NCBI GenBank assembly: GCA_035557095.1
Contig: DATMEB010000166.1
Coordinates: 1 to 64,000 of the forward strand
Direction of reading: 5' to 3'
DNA length: 64,000 nucleotides
DNA from: JALZDI01 sp035557095
Lineage (GTDB): Bacteria; Actinomycetota; Actinomycetes; Propionibacteriales; Nocardioidaceae
Below, piece by piece: positions 1 through 9,024 of this stretch (within the stretch, counting starts at the first letter, position 1; every line of letters starts with the position of its first letter). A program made the translations under genes and the position numbers. The notes under the pieces were generated by a model. It was not told the DNA's origin. It saw only the letters and a program-made list of their open reading frames with translations, and did not search any database.

Positions 1-786
1 AACCCCGTCGACCTCGCGGTCGCGGACGGCCTCTTCCATGCCATGAAGCTGATCGACCAACCGGAGCACACGGGTCTGGGCTGGGGCTTCGCCGGCACCG
101 TAGCTGCCACCGGTCCCGGCGTCGACCTCGCCGTCGGCACCCGGGTCGCCGGCCTGGTCGATGGCTTCGACCGCGACTTCGGCACCTACGCCGAGCAGCT
201 CGTCGTGCCGGCCACCGACCTCGCCGTGGTCCCCGACGGGCTGGACCTTGTGTCGGCGTCGACGGTGCCGCTCAACGGGCTGGCCGCCGCCCAGATCGTC
301 GACCTGCTCGGCGATCCGCCAGGTCACGGCAACCGGCTGCTGGTGACCGGGGCGGCCGGTGCGGTCGGGGGGTACGTCGCCTCGCTCGCGCAGAACCGCG
401 GCTGGGAGGTGACCGGTCTGGCCCGAGCCGAGGACGAGGAGTTCGTCCGCGGGATCGGTGCCGGCTTCACGACCCATGCGGAGCCTGGCTGGGACGCCGT
501 GGCCGACGCAGCGGTGCTGCAGGAACAGGGCCTGGCCCTGGTCCGCGACGGCGGGGTCTTCGTCGGCGTCCAGCCTGGCGGCGAGCCGGCCGCAGAACGC
601 GGGATCACCGTGGTCGCCGTTGTCGTGCAGCCAGATGGCCCGCGACTGCGCGACCTGCTCACCCGGACCGCATCGGGCCGGCTGCCGGCCCGGGTGCACG
701 CCGTCGTGCCGCTGGACCAGGTCGCTGACGCCCACCGGGCCGTGGCCAAGGGTGGGGTGCGTGGGCGCTACGTGCTCAAGCCCTGA
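1..786 (+). CDS. Zinc-free MDR-family quinone oxidoreductase-like protein (5' truncated)
   Basis: The frame is open from the first base, so the N-terminus lies outside the window and 261 residues are visible. The sequence fits the medium-chain dehydrogenase/reductase family, quinone-oxidoreductase branch: a GroES-like part with GTYAEQLVVP and PDGLDLVSASTVPLNGLAA, then a Rossmann nucleotide-binding motif TGAAGAVGG near visible residue 120, and the usual C-terminal HAVVPLDQVADAHRAV. No cysteine or histidine zinc site is visible. The family uses NADPH to reduce quinones or enones; the substrate is unknown. An internal ATG at 43 is within the conserved domain and is unlikely to be the real start. 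Confidence 0.85.
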   Translation, partial: NPVDLAVADGLFHAMKLIDQPEHTGLGWGFAGTVAATGPGVDLAVGTRVAGLVDGFDRDFGTYAEQLVVPATDLAVVPDGLDLVSASTVPLNGLAAAQIVDLLGDPPGHGNRLLVTGAAGAVGGYVASLAQNRGWEVTGLARAEDEEFVRGIGAGFTTHAEPGWDAVADAAVLQEQGLALVRDGGVFVGVQPGGEPAAERGITVVAVVVQPDGPRLRDLLTRTASGRLPARVHAVVPLDQVADAHRAVAKGGVRGRYVLKP

Positions 787-821
787 CCAGCACCTCACGT
801 TCTAGGTCAGTACGCTGAGTC

Positions 822-1133
822 ATGGCCACGGACGTGCGGGTTGACGACAACCGGGATCAGCAGCGCTACGAGGCACATGTGGGGGATCAGATGGCGGGCT
901 TCGCCGACTACCAGCTCGCCACGGACCTCATCGTGCTCACTCACACCGAGGTGGATCCCGCCTTCGAGGGACAAGGCATCGGCGGCAAGCTGGCTCGCGC
1001 CGCCATGGACGATGTCCGCGACCGCGGACTCCAAGCGCTGCTGATCTGCCCCTTCATGAGCGGGTGGGTCAAGCGGCATCCCGACTACCACGACGTCGTG
1101 TACGGCGCCCCTCCGAGCAAGGTCACCGACTAG
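822..1133 (+). CDS. Small GNAT-type N-acetyltransferase (YidJ/YjdJ-like)
   Basis: The 103-residue protein matches the short GNAT branch (GNAT_YidJ type) with the acetyl-CoA-binding loop as EGQGIGGKLARAAMDD, a version of the Q/RxxGxG/A signature, followed by a conserved C-terminal HPDYHDVVYG. Such proteins are compact cytosolic acetyltransferases of mostly unknown substrate. It sits 35 bases after the preceding oxidoreductase and may be co-transcribed with it. The ATG at 822 is the only reasonable start near the conserved region. Confidence 0.85.
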   Translation: MATDVRVDDNRDQQRYEAHVGDQMAGFADYQLATDLIVLTHTEVDPAFEGQGIGGKLARAAMDDVRDRGLQALLICPFMSGWVKRHPDYHDVVYGAPPSKVTD

Positions 1134-1179
1134 GAGCGTCCCTGTCTTGCCGCCGCAGCGGCGCACCCCTCCAGGTGGG

Positions 1180-1761
1180 TCAGGTGTGCGCCGGCGTTCC
1201 TCCGGTGCGGCCATGCCAAAGCGGCCGGTTCTGCTGCGCCAGGGCTCCCACGATGGCCAGGCCCACCCAGGCAAGGATCAGCAGGACGTACCCGAGGGTG
1301 TCTTGGGGCTGGCTGAGCAGCTCGAGGTCTGCAGGCAGCCACATGGCCAGCCCAGTGAGCACCAGGGCCGCACCACCGAACGCCGTCGCCCAGACGAGGA
1401 ACGGTCGACGCAGGCGATGCGCCAGATAGCCGAAGACGGCGGCAACGGCGGGAACGAACACCACAGCCAGCAGCACACTGGAGTCCCCACCGGCCAGCAG
1501 GACGTACAGCTTCGCGCCGACCACCGCTCCCGCGACCGCGCCTGCGACGAAGAACAACAGCGACGAGATGAACAGGGTCACCAGGAACACCAGCGCCGCC
1601 CCTGCCAGCGACACCAGCAGCGTGGTCCCCAACGACGCACCGAACGCATCGGCGACGATCCACGCCGCCCCGAACCCTGAGGCCAGCACCGCGAGCCGAG
1701 CCGACCGAGCGCCGGCCAGGCAGAGCACCAGTCCCAAGGCGACGAGCACCACTCCGGTCAT
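1180..1761 (-). CDS. DUF4203-like multi-pass membrane protein
   Basis: The 193-residue protein is almost entirely hydrophobic, with about six or seven transmembrane segments and glycine-rich repeats (AGAVAGAVVGAKLYVLLAGG). It resembles the DUF4203 (TM7SF3/TMEM198-like) domain, whose function in bacteria is unknown. I prefer the ATG at 1761 because GGGAGGAG lies a few bases upstream of it; an ATG at 1788 in the same frame would add nine residues. The gene converges with the acetyltransferase gene. Confidence 0.7.
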   Translation of the reverse strand: MTGVVLVALGLVLCLAGARSARLAVLASGFGAAWIVADAFGASLGTTLLVSLAGAALVFLVTLFISSLLFFVAGAVAGAVVGAKLYVLLAGGDSSVLLAVVFVPAVAAVFGYLAHRLRRPFLVWATAFGGAALVLTGLAMWLPADLELLSQPQDTLGYVLLILAWVGLAIVGALAQQNRPLWHGRTGGTPAHT

Positions 1762-1892
1762 CACCGCTCCTCCCGTCGCGGGCGCCATACTTCTCCATCT
1801 ACGACGCTACGTCGCCCGGGGCGCCGTACGGATCACCGGAAACGGGGGAGGGAGCCCTAGCGCCCCGGACGAAATCCTGTCGGCGCGTCCGC

Positions 1893-2762
1893 TCATCCCA
1901 GGAACGCCACGGTGGCCGTCATGAACCGGTCGGCATCGTCCAGCCACGGGAAATGCCCGGCGTCGGGTTGGACGACAAGCTCTGCGTTCGGGAACAGGCC
2001 GGCAAGCTCGGCCATGGCTGAGGGAGGGGAGTTCAGATCGACCTCCCCGGCGACCACCAGCACAGGTTGTTGGAACGAGGCGAGTGCGGCGCGAGTGGTG
2101 TCGGGGTCGAACGCACCCGTGGTACCGAAGACGGCAGCGGCCTCCCGGTTGACCTGTTCGTCCTGCGCGGCCCGATGCGCTCGCGCCGTCTCGTCCCAGT
2201 GGCCGTAGAAGAAAGGTGCGATGACGTGCTGCGCGTCCCTGACGGTCTCGCCGGCAGCGATCCTCTCCAGCGCCGCGAACGCCGTCGGAAACCATGGCTC
2301 GTCCCGGCGGAGTCGCGCCGTCTCCAGCCGGGTCTCCGCGGTGATGGTGAGTCCGACCGCCAGGGTGCTCGGGGTGACCAGCACCAGCTTGCGCACGTGC
2401 CTGGGGTTCCGCTCGACGAACCGCGCTGCCACATTCGCCCCGGCAGAGTGCGCGAGCAGGTCGATGCGGTCGAGCCCCAGGTGCTCACGTAGGGCCTCCA
2501 CGTCGTCGACCAGCCGATCACAGCGGTACGACGAATCGTCTTCCGGGACCGCCGACCGGCCGGTTCCGCGGAGGTCCAGCAGGACCAGCCGACGGCGTGC
2601 GGTGAGTCCGCCGAGGTCGCCGAGATATACGGAGTCGTGCATGGGTCCTCCGGGGACGCAGATCACCGGAGCTCGTTCTCCGGACACGTGGCGGTCCCGT
2701 CGCGTGCGGAGAAGCTCGGCATGCCCGAAACCTGCCAGCAGGGTCAGCGTGGAGCAAGGCAC
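1893..2762 (-). CDS. Alpha/beta hydrolase, proline-iminopeptidase-like
   Basis: The 289-residue protein is of family S33 type. The oxyanion-hole segment is CVPGGPMHDSVYL near residue 36, a variant of HGGPG. The nucleophile elbow is AHSAGAN (serine near residue 105), the acid lies in VVAGEVDLN near residue 230, and the catalytic histidine is in DAGHFPWLDD close to the C-terminus. Members release N-terminal proline or hydrolyse small amides and esters; the substrate here is not known. The GTG at 2762 is the longest plausible start and is a soft choice. Confidence 0.85.
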   Translation of the reverse strand: MPCSTLTLLAGFGHAELLRTRRDRHVSGERAPVICVPGGPMHDSVYLGDLGGLTARRRLVLLDLRGTGRSAVPEDDSSYRCDRLVDDVEALREHLGLDRIDLLAHSAGANVAARFVERNPRHVRKLVLVTPSTLAVGLTITAETRLETARLRRDEPWFPTAFAALERIAAGETVRDAQHVIAPFFYGHWDETARAHRAAQDEQVNREAAAVFGTTGAFDPDTTRAALASFQQPVLVVAGEVDLNSPPSAMAELAGLFPNAELVVQPDAGHFPWLDDADRFMTATVAFLG

Positions 2763-3295
2763 CTTGATGGCTCTCGCACCTGGGTCTTCGCAGAAAGGCC
2801 GGATCGCGGACGGAGATGGACGTAGTCACCGACCTCGGGAGCACCGCGCACAATCCGATACCTGCTCGCGATCAACGCCATGGCCACCGATTCTGCCTGC
2901 CCGTGGACATCCCGCGAGTCCGCATGCCACCCCGCTTATCCGCACCACCGCACGCCTCGCGGCGAAGGCAGCCGATTCCTCAGCACGGACATTGCGGTTG
3001 AAACCTTGACGTTCGCGGCGGGCTTTAGCAATATGGCGCCGATCGCGCTGACGCCAGCCCGTGTCCGGCGCCTCTCCTGGAGCCGGGTCTGCCAGCAGCG
3101 CGACGCCAGCGTTACGACGGCGCTGCTCGGCGCTCGGCCTGACACCCCCTTGGCCGTGGGCCGGCCAGGCTTCCTGGCCCTGATCCGGGGCTGGGAAGCC
3201 CTTAGGCGCAACGAGGCTGGGCACCACACCTGCCCGGCAGTGTGCGGCTGGCACTCCCGCACGCCACATCCCCCTGCAGAAGGCCAAGGCAAACA
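2763..3295. other. 533-base intergenic region without a recognisable gene
   Basis: This is the longest gene-free stretch in the window, lying between the divergent hydrolase and STAS genes. Open frames exist on both strands, but their translations are rich in arginine, serine and proline, match no family I know and have no good ribosome-binding site. A possible promoter for the STAS gene is TTGACG at 3006-3011 with CAATAT at 3029-3034 (17-base spacer), which would give a leader of about 255 bases. I see no RNA gene in it. Confidence 0.4.
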
Positions 3296-3688
3296 ATGTC
3301 CCTATCGCTGTCAAACGTGATCGCGTCGACCACTGCTGACGACGAGGGCTTAGCCCATTTCGCCGTGAAGCCGACCCACGAATGCGCGTTGGTCCAAGCC
3401 AGCGGCGAGATCGACATCGCGACCTCACCCAGACTGTCCGAGGCAATGCTGGTCGCGGTCGACCACTGCCCCCGGGTCGTGGTCGACATGCGTGAGGTCA
3501 CCTTCTTGGACTCCACCGGCCTCAACGTCCTGGTGAGCGGGTACCACCACGCCCGCGGGCGCGAGGGTGCCCTGGCGCTGGTAGGCCCCGTGGGAATCGT
3601 CCGCAACGCTCTGCACGTCACCGGGCTTCACAAGCTCCTGACAATCCGGGATTCCGTCGAGGACGCCATCACCGCGATCACCCGATGA
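3296..3688 (+). CDS. STAS-domain anti-sigma factor antagonist
   Basis: The 130-residue protein is a single STAS domain of the SpoIIAA/RsbV type. It has the first strand and loop LVQASGEIDIATSPRL, and the phosphoacceptor region VTFLDSTGLNVL, with the serine at the position phosphorylated by partner kinases. In this family the unphosphorylated form binds an anti-sigma kinase and releases a sigma factor. No RsbW-like kinase gene is adjacent, so the partner must be elsewhere. I start at the ATG at 3296; an upstream start at 3242 only adds a basic, unconserved segment. Confidence 0.9.
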   Translation: MSLSLSNVIASTTADDEGLAHFAVKPTHECALVQASGEIDIATSPRLSEAMLVAVDHCPRVVVDMREVTFLDSTGLNVLVSGYHHARGREGALALVGPVGIVRNALHVTGLHKLLTIRDSVEDAITAITR

Positions 3689-3734
3689 CGCGACCGTCCT
3701 GCAGCCGCCCTTTCGCCCAGGCATCGGATGCCCG

Positions 3735-4571
3735 CTAGCTCGGGGGAGCGAACCCTCGACGGTCGGTCTTCGGCGCCGACTGCGCCTCGGTCGCGGGCGG
3801 CGGTGGTGGGCCCGGAGGGGCTGTTGGCGTTGGCGAGGCGTGGCGGGCCAGGGCTCTGCGTCGACGTTCGGCCAGGACCGCGGCGAGGTACTGGTACGGC
3901 GGCAGGTTGGGTGGGGGAGCGGGCGTGACACACGATGCGACCTGGGCCGCGATCCGCGCGCCCAGGGTGTGCTGGACCTCAGGCGCAAGCTGGTTCCAAC
4001 GGGTGAGGTAGTGCCGCGCGGAGTTGGCGAGCTCCTCCGGCAGCCGGGACAGCTCCAGCGAGGCCGCCCAGGTCTCCAGGCCGGGCGGCATCGGCGGAGG
4101 CGCGGCCTCGCGGGGAGCCCGCTCGCCGATCACGATGGTGCCTGCGAACACGTCTCCGAGCCGTTTGCCCTGCGCGGAGATCAATGAGGAGATCAACGCG
4201 ATGGACCCCGAGGTCAGCCAGATCTCGATCACGCCGGCCAGCCCGCGGAACAGCGCCTGCCGGAACCGCTCGAAGCCCCCGTCATCGCTCACGACACGAA
4301 GCCCCATCGCCATCTTGCCCAGGCTGCGGCCGCGGGTCACGGTCTCGAAGGTCACCGGGTAGCCCACAAGGATCAGCACGGTCACCAGGACGTACAGAGC
4401 GGCCGCCAGGGCGTCGTCGACGACGGACCCGGTGCTGACCAGCAGCAGAATCGCCAGGCCGAGCGCAAGACCCTGGACCAGCATGTCGATCGCCAGGGCG
4501 ACCGCCCGGCTGGCAAGTGAGGCGACCCGGACCGTGAGCACAACCGCCTCGCCGGTGACGACCTCGGACAC
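3735..4571 (-). CDS. RDD-family membrane protein with proline-rich tail
   Basis: The 278-residue protein has an N-terminal RDD domain (roughly residues 10-140). It includes SLASRAVALAIDMLVQGLAL, with the arginine and aspartates that name the family, then three or four transmembrane segments and RGRSLGKMAMGLRVVSDDG. The cytosolic C-terminal half ends in a proline- and alanine-rich region. The GTG at 4571 is chosen because the frame further upstream is antisense to the divergent SpoIIM-like gene, 45 bases away. RDD/SpoIIM pairs next to MoxR-DUF58 operons are a common actinobacterial arrangement; the function of RDD proteins is poorly known, with some cation exchangers. Confidence 0.85.
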   Translation of the reverse strand: MSEVVTGEAVVLTVRVASLASRAVALAIDMLVQGLALGLAILLLVSTGSVVDDALAAALYVLVTVLILVGYPVTFETVTRGRSLGKMAMGLRVVSDDGGFERFRQALFRGLAGVIEIWLTSGSIALISSLISAQGKRLGDVFAGTIVIGERAPREAAPPPMPPGLETWAASLELSRLPEELANSARHYLTRWNQLAPEVQHTLGARIAAQVASCVTPAPPPNLPPYQYLAAVLAERRRRALARHASPTPTAPPGPPPPPATEAQSAPKTDRRGFAPPS

Positions 4572-4616
4572 AGCACGGACTCTACCGGCCACGTGCCCGG
4601 CGGGTAGCCTCCCGAC

Positions 4617-5609
4617 GTGGACCTCGATGCCTTCGTGGCGGCGAACGAGCCGACGTGGAAGCGGCTCGAACAGCTGGTGCAGAGGCATCGCCGGTTGACC
4701 GGAGCCGAGGTCGACGAGCTCGTCGACCTGTACCAGCGAACCGCGACCCACCTGTCGGTGGTCCGCACGGCGTCCGGCGACGGCGTTCTCGTCGGCAGTC
4801 TGTCCAGTCTGGTGGCCCGCGCGCGTTCGGCCGTGATCGGCGCGCACGCTCCGGCATGGCGCGAGCTGGTGCGGTTCTTCACGGTCTCCTTCCCGGTGGC
4901 CGCCTACCAGGCGCGGCGATGGTGGTTCGGCGCAGCTGTCGCGTCGCTGTTGGTCGCGTACGTGGTGGGTGCCTGGGTGGTGGCCAACCCGGATGTGCAG
5001 GCCAGTATGGGAACCCCCGAGGAGGTCCGGCAGCTGGTGCAGCGTGACTTCGCGGACTACTACTCGCAAGACCCGGCGGCGTCCTTCGCCGGCCAGGTGT
5101 GGGTCAACAACGCGTGGGTCAGTCTGCAGGTGATCGCCTCGGCGATCCTTCTGGGTCTGCCCATCCCGTACATCCTGTTCACCAACGTCGTCAACGTCGG
5201 AGCCATCGGCGGCCTCATGACCGCGCACGGGAAGGGAGATGTGTTCTGGGGCCTGATCCTGCCGCACGGTCTGCTGGAGCTGACCGCGGTGTTCCTGGCC
5301 GCCGGCGCCGGGATGCGGCTGGGCTGGACGGTGATCGATCCGGGACCCCGGCCACGTTTGGAGGCGGTCGCCGAGCAGGGCAGAGCGGTGATCAGCGTCG
5401 GTCTTGGCCTGGTCGTCGTGCTGCTGGTGTCCGGGCTGATCGAGGCGGTCATCACGCCGTCCGGACTGCCGACATGGGCCCGCATCGGGGTCGGGGTGGC
5501 CGCTGAGGTGATCTTCCTGGCCTACGTCACCGTTCTCGGCCGTCGCGCGCTGGCCGCAGGCGAGACCGGTGACCTCGAGCGTGCACCGGATGTCGCACCG
5601 TCGGTCTGA
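4617..5609 (+). CDS. Stage II sporulation protein M-like (DUF95) membrane protein
   Basis: The 330-residue protein opens with a soluble helical part (MDLDAFVAANEPTWKRLEQL) carrying YQRTATHLSVVR, typical of the SpoIIM/DUF95 family. Five or so membrane segments follow, with the conserved NNAWVSLQVIASAILLGLP and LPHGLLELTAVFLAAGAG. In spore formers SpoIIM helps peptidoglycan remodelling during engulfment. In non-sporulating actinobacteria the homologue accompanies MoxR/DUF58 genes and its role is unknown. Translation starts with GTG at 4617. It converges with DUF58, whose stop is at 5610, so the two genes abut with no space for a terminator. Confidence 0.9.
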   Translation: MDLDAFVAANEPTWKRLEQLVQRHRRLTGAEVDELVDLYQRTATHLSVVRTASGDGVLVGSLSSLVARARSAVIGAHAPAWRELVRFFTVSFPVAAYQARRWWFGAAVASLLVAYVVGAWVVANPDVQASMGTPEEVRQLVQRDFADYYSQDPAASFAGQVWVNNAWVSLQVIASAILLGLPIPYILFTNVVNVGAIGGLMTAHGKGDVFWGLILPHGLLELTAVFLAAGAGMRLGWTVIDPGPRPRLEAVAEQGRAVISVGLGLVVVLLVSGLIEAVITPSGLPTWARIGVGVAAEVIFLAYVTVLGRRALAAGETGDLERAPDVAPSV

Positions 5610-6905
5610 TCACAGCCGGCCGGAGGCCTTCAGGTCCAGATAGCCATCGGCGAGGGCCGGGGCCAGGTCCTGCGGTACGGCGTCGATGACCTCGACCGCG
5701 TGCCGTCGCAGCAGCGCGGTGATTCCGCGCCGCTGGTGCCGATGGTGCTCCGCCGCTGCGGCGTCGTACACCCTCTCCGGTGTTCCCCGTTGCCCGGCCA
5801 TCGTCGCCACGCGGGGATCGGACACCGCCGCGACGAGCACGTGATGTCTGCTCGCAAGCTGGGGAAGGACCGGCAGCAGACCCTCGTGCATCGTGGTGGC
5901 ATTGAGCTCGGTGAGCAGGACGACCAGGCAGCGACGCCTGGCCCTGGCGAGTATCGCCGACACCATTGCCGCGAAGTCGGACTCCACCAGCTCGGCCTCG
6001 ATCGGTGCCATCGTGTTGACCAGCGCCGACAGCAGCTGCGTCTTGGGTACCGCAGGAGTCCACGCCCGCACGGCGCGATCGACGGCGAGGAAGTCCACCC
6101 GGTCGCCGGCCTGCGCGGCCAGGGCGGCGAGCAGCAGGGCTGCATCCATCGACCAGTCCAGGCGTGGCCACGTTTCGACGCGTCCCGCCGAGGTACGTCC
6201 GGTGTCGAGCACGATCAGCACCCGCCGGTCCCGTTCGGGACGCCATGTGCGCACGACCACGTCGCGGCGACGCGCCGTCGCGCGCCAGTCGATGGAGCGT
6301 ACGTCGTCACCCACGACGTACTCCCGTAGCGAGTCGAACTCGGTGCCCTGACCACGGACCTGGGAGGGGATCTGGCCGTCGAACGCCTGCAGCCTGGCGA
6401 GCTTTCCCGGCAGGTGCCGGCGGCTCAGGAACGGTGGGAGCACACGCAGCGACCAGGGCGATCGATGCCTGCCCTGTCGTCCCGCGATGCCCAACGGTCC
6501 AAGGGAGCGAACGGTGATCTCCGTCGGCTCCCGGTCGCCGCGCCGGGTCGGGGTGAGGGTGAAGGACACGCGTTGTGCTGCGCCGGAGCGGAGGTCCAAG
6601 GGCTGGTGACGCGGCACCGCCCCGGCCGAGGGTGGCCACGCGTCGCGTACGACCCCGCGTACACGGCGGCGGCCCTCGTTGCGCGCGAACAGCTCGACGG
6701 TCACCGACTCGCCCAGCCGGACTAGCCGGGGGCCATGTCTTTGGAACGCCAGCGCTCGTGTGCTTCCCGCGGCCAGCACATCCACCAGGGCCAAGACGGC
6801 CAGGAGCGTGACCACGATGAGCAGGGTCAGCCCGGGCCGGGGCGCGAACAGCACGGCGACCGCGCCCACGGCGGCGAGAAGGCTCGCGCGGCCGGTGAGG
6901 ACCAT
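5610..6905 (-). CDS. DUF58 domain-containing protein
   Basis: The 431-residue protein has two N-terminal membrane segments (residues 1-50), a beta-rich region, and the DUF58 core with FDSLREYVVGDDVRSIDW followed by RRRDVVVRTW near residue 215. It then has a von Willebrand A-like fold beginning VLIVLDTGRTSAG. DUF58 proteins are the standard partner of MoxR ATPases and probably act as cofactors or adaptors for MoxR-driven assembly. It is the last gene of a five-gene operon. Its ATG overlaps the MoxR stop codon by one base. Confidence 0.92.
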   Translation of the reverse strand: MVLTGRASLLAAVGAVAVLFAPRPGLTLLIVVTLLAVLALVDVLAAGSTRALAFQRHGPRLVRLGESVTVELFARNEGRRRVRGVVRDAWPPSAGAVPRHQPLDLRSGAAQRVSFTLTPTRRGDREPTEITVRSLGPLGIAGRQGRHRSPWSLRVLPPFLSRRHLPGKLARLQAFDGQIPSQVRGQGTEFDSLREYVVGDDVRSIDWRATARRRDVVVRTWRPERDRRVLIVLDTGRTSAGRVETWPRLDWSMDAALLLAALAAQAGDRVDFLAVDRAVRAWTPAVPKTQLLSALVNTMAPIEAELVESDFAAMVSAILARARRRCLVVLLTELNATTMHEGLLPVLPQLASRHHVLVAAVSDPRVATMAGQRGTPERVYDAAAAEHHRHQRRGITALLRRHAVEVIDAVPQDLAPALADGYLDLKASGRL

Positions 6906-7888
6906 CAGCGGGGGACCGGCACCGAGGAGAGGATGCCGTCGAGCACTCCGTCCGCGTTGGCACCTTCGAGCTCGGCCTCAGGGCGCAGCTGGATCCGGTG
7001 CCGCAGGGCGGGACGCGCCAGCGCCTTGACGTCGTCGGGGGTGACGAAGGAGCTGCCGGCCAGCCAGGCCCAGGCGCGTGCGGCGGCCAACAGAGCGGTG
7101 GCTCCACGCGGTGACACACCCAGGCGCAAGGACGGCGCCTGCCGGGTGGCACGAGCAAGATCGACGACGTAGCCCAGCACCTCGGCCGAGACGTGCACGC
7201 CTGCGACCTCGGCGCGGCCGGCGGCCAGCTGTTCGGCGGAGGCCACCGGCTGCAGGAAGGACAGGTCGCGCGCTTCGAACCCCGCAACATGCCGGTCGAG
7301 GATCGAGATCTCGTCGTCGCGGTCGGGCAACGGCACGCTGAGCTTGAGCAGGAAGCGATCCAGCTGGGCCTCCGGCAACGGGTACGTGCCTTCGTACTCG
7401 ATCGGGTTCTGGGTCGCGGCGACGATGAACGGATCCGGCAGCCGCCGTGGCGCTCCGTCGACACTCACCTGCCGCTCCTCCATCGACTCCAGGAGCGCGG
7501 CCTGGGTCTTCGGCGGCGTGCGGTTGACCTCGTCGGCCAACAGCAGGTTGGTGAAGACGGGGCCCTCACGGAACTCGAACTCTGCGGTCCTGCTGTCGTA
7601 GACCAGCGAGCCGGTCAGGTCCCCGGGCATGAGGTCGGGGGTGAACTGGACCCGCTTGAAGTCCAGCGACAGCGCAGCGGCCAGGGAACGCACCAGCAAC
7701 GTCTTCGCGACCCCCGGCACACCTTCGAGCAGCACGTGCCCACGACACAGGAGCGCGATCACCAGACCGGTGACGGCCCCGTCCTGGCCGACCACGGCTC
7801 TGGCGACCTCCTCGCGCAGACGCATCAAGGCCTCTCGGTCCTCGCCCGGAACCTGCCCGTCCGAGGTTGGTGTCTGCTCGTCACTCAC
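6905..7888 (-). CDS. MoxR-family AAA+ ATPase
   Basis: The 327-residue cytosolic AAA+ ATPase shows Walker A EGVPGVAKT (near residue 53), Walker B LLLADEVNRTPPKTQ, sensor-like ATQNPIEYEGTYPLPEAQLD, and the C-terminal lid typical of MoxR. MoxR proteins are thought to act as chaperones that insert cofactors or mature membrane and vWA-containing complexes. The GTG at 7888 is chosen because its GTGA overlaps the stop of the DUF4350 gene by 4 bases; the frame upstream of it is antisense-like and arginine-rich. Confidence 0.95.
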   Translation of the reverse strand: MSDEQTPTSDGQVPGEDREALMRLREEVARAVVGQDGAVTGLVIALLCRGHVLLEGVPGVAKTLLVRSLAAALSLDFKRVQFTPDLMPGDLTGSLVYDSRTAEFEFREGPVFTNLLLADEVNRTPPKTQAALLESMEERQVSVDGAPRRLPDPFIVAATQNPIEYEGTYPLPEAQLDRFLLKLSVPLPDRDDEISILDRHVAGFEARDLSFLQPVASAEQLAAGRAEVAGVHVSAEVLGYVVDLARATRQAPSLRLGVSPRGATALLAAARAWAWLAGSSFVTPDDVKALARPALRHRIQLRPEAELEGANADGVLDGILSSVPVPR

Positions 7889-9024
7889 CGCTGCCGAACC
7901 CTTCTCTCGAGTACGTCGAGCTCGTCGGCCAACCGCACCAGGGCCCGGTCGTCGTGGGGCGTCGCACCGAACAGCAGCCGTTCGACCTCCTCGGCGTCCT
8001 CGTCGACCCAGGCGGCCACGGCGTCCACGACAGCAGGTGCCGGGGCCGCCGCCGCGAGGTGCAACCGGCCGACGATCCGTGTGACCGCGGCCGAGCGCAT
8101 CGCCCGCGCGGCCTGAGCCCTGGCCCGGTGCGCACGATAGAGCCGGCCCCGCCCTTCCACGGTCTCGGCCGCCCGTACGACAGCCGGCAGCCGCTCGGTC
8201 ACGACCGGACCCAGCCGACGCCCGCGCCACACCGCCGCCAGCATCACCGCCAGCGCGAGGGTTGCGGCGGACCACCACACCGTCGTCGGGATCAACCCGA
8301 CGAGGGAGCTCCTAGCCGCTGCGTCCGCCCCGTTCGTGCCCCCCTCCGGTGCCACCAACCAGGCCAGGCTGGGGGTGTCGCCGGCGAGGTTCATGGCCAG
8401 GGCGGCGTTCCCGTCCTCGTCGAGGCGCCGGTTGGTCATGAACTGCCCATCCGCCAGCATCGTGACGCGTCCGTCGCTGACCAGCGTCGGCCGGCCGTTG
8501 AGCGGGTAGCACCCGACGGTGCCGGCCTCGCGGTCGAAGCTCGCACCACCCAGGTAGACACTCCCGGCACGGACGGCCGCGGGCAGTCGGCACTTCGGAG
8601 TCAGTGACAGAGTCTGCGACTCGACCCGGGTGCCGTCGCGGGGAACGAACGTGCCCGCATGTGTGGTACCCACCACGAGCAGCTCGGCGCCGGAGCCAGC
8701 GAGCTGCTGTGCCTGCGCGCGCGTCAGGGTGCCGGGGCGACTCACCAGTACCAGCCCACCGGTGCCGGCGGCGGACCGCGCCTGCGACATCGAGGTCACC
8801 CGGGTCACCTCGACGGCCCGCTCACGCAGCAGCGCTGCCAGAGCAGCACCGCCGTCGAGGGAGCCGGAGCGGGGGTCGAGCCGGGCTGCGGGGGACCCCG
8901 GCCCGGCCAGCAGCACCGGCAGGGCCGCGGCGAGCAGCACCAGGCCGGCGACCAGCAAGACACCGCGCCCGGACCGCCAGACACCTCGTACGGTCGGTGA
9001 GGTGGGAGCCGACACGGTGGTCAT
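7885..9024 (-). CDS. DUF4350 domain-containing membrane protein
   Basis: The 379-residue protein has an N-terminal membrane anchor (around residues 20-42), an extracytoplasmic DUF4350 region including LDGGAALAALLRERAVEVTR, and a second membrane segment near residue 265 (TTVWWSAATLALAVMLAAVW). The cytosolic tail is charged. DUF4350 proteins recur in MoxR operons and have no defined function. Translation is coupled to the DUF4129 gene upstream (stop at 9021) and to moxR downstream through 4-base overlaps. Confidence 0.88.
   Translation of the reverse strand: MTTVSAPTSPTVRGVWRSGRGVLLVAGLVLLAAALPVLLAGPGSPAARLDPRSGSLDGGAALAALLRERAVEVTRVTSMSQARSAAGTGGLVLVSRPGTLTRAQAQQLAGSGAELLVVGTTHAGTFVPRDGTRVESQTLSLTPKCRLPAAVRAGSVYLGGASFDREAGTVGCYPLNGRPTLVSDGRVTMLADGQFMTNRRLDEDGNAALAMNLAGDTPSLAWLVAPEGGTNGADAAARSSLVGLIPTTVWWSAATLALAVMLAAVWRGRRLGPVVTERLPAVVRAAETVEGRGRLYRAHRARAQAARAMRSAAVTRIVGRLHLAAAAPAPAVVDAVAAWVDEDAEEVERLLFGATPHDDRALVRLADELDVLERRVRQR

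Noticed and set aside
3735..5267. A 510-residue reading of the RDD gene from 5267
   Set aside because: The first ~230 residues are antisense to the SpoIIM-like gene and unconserved; the RDD domain begins at the GTG at 4571.
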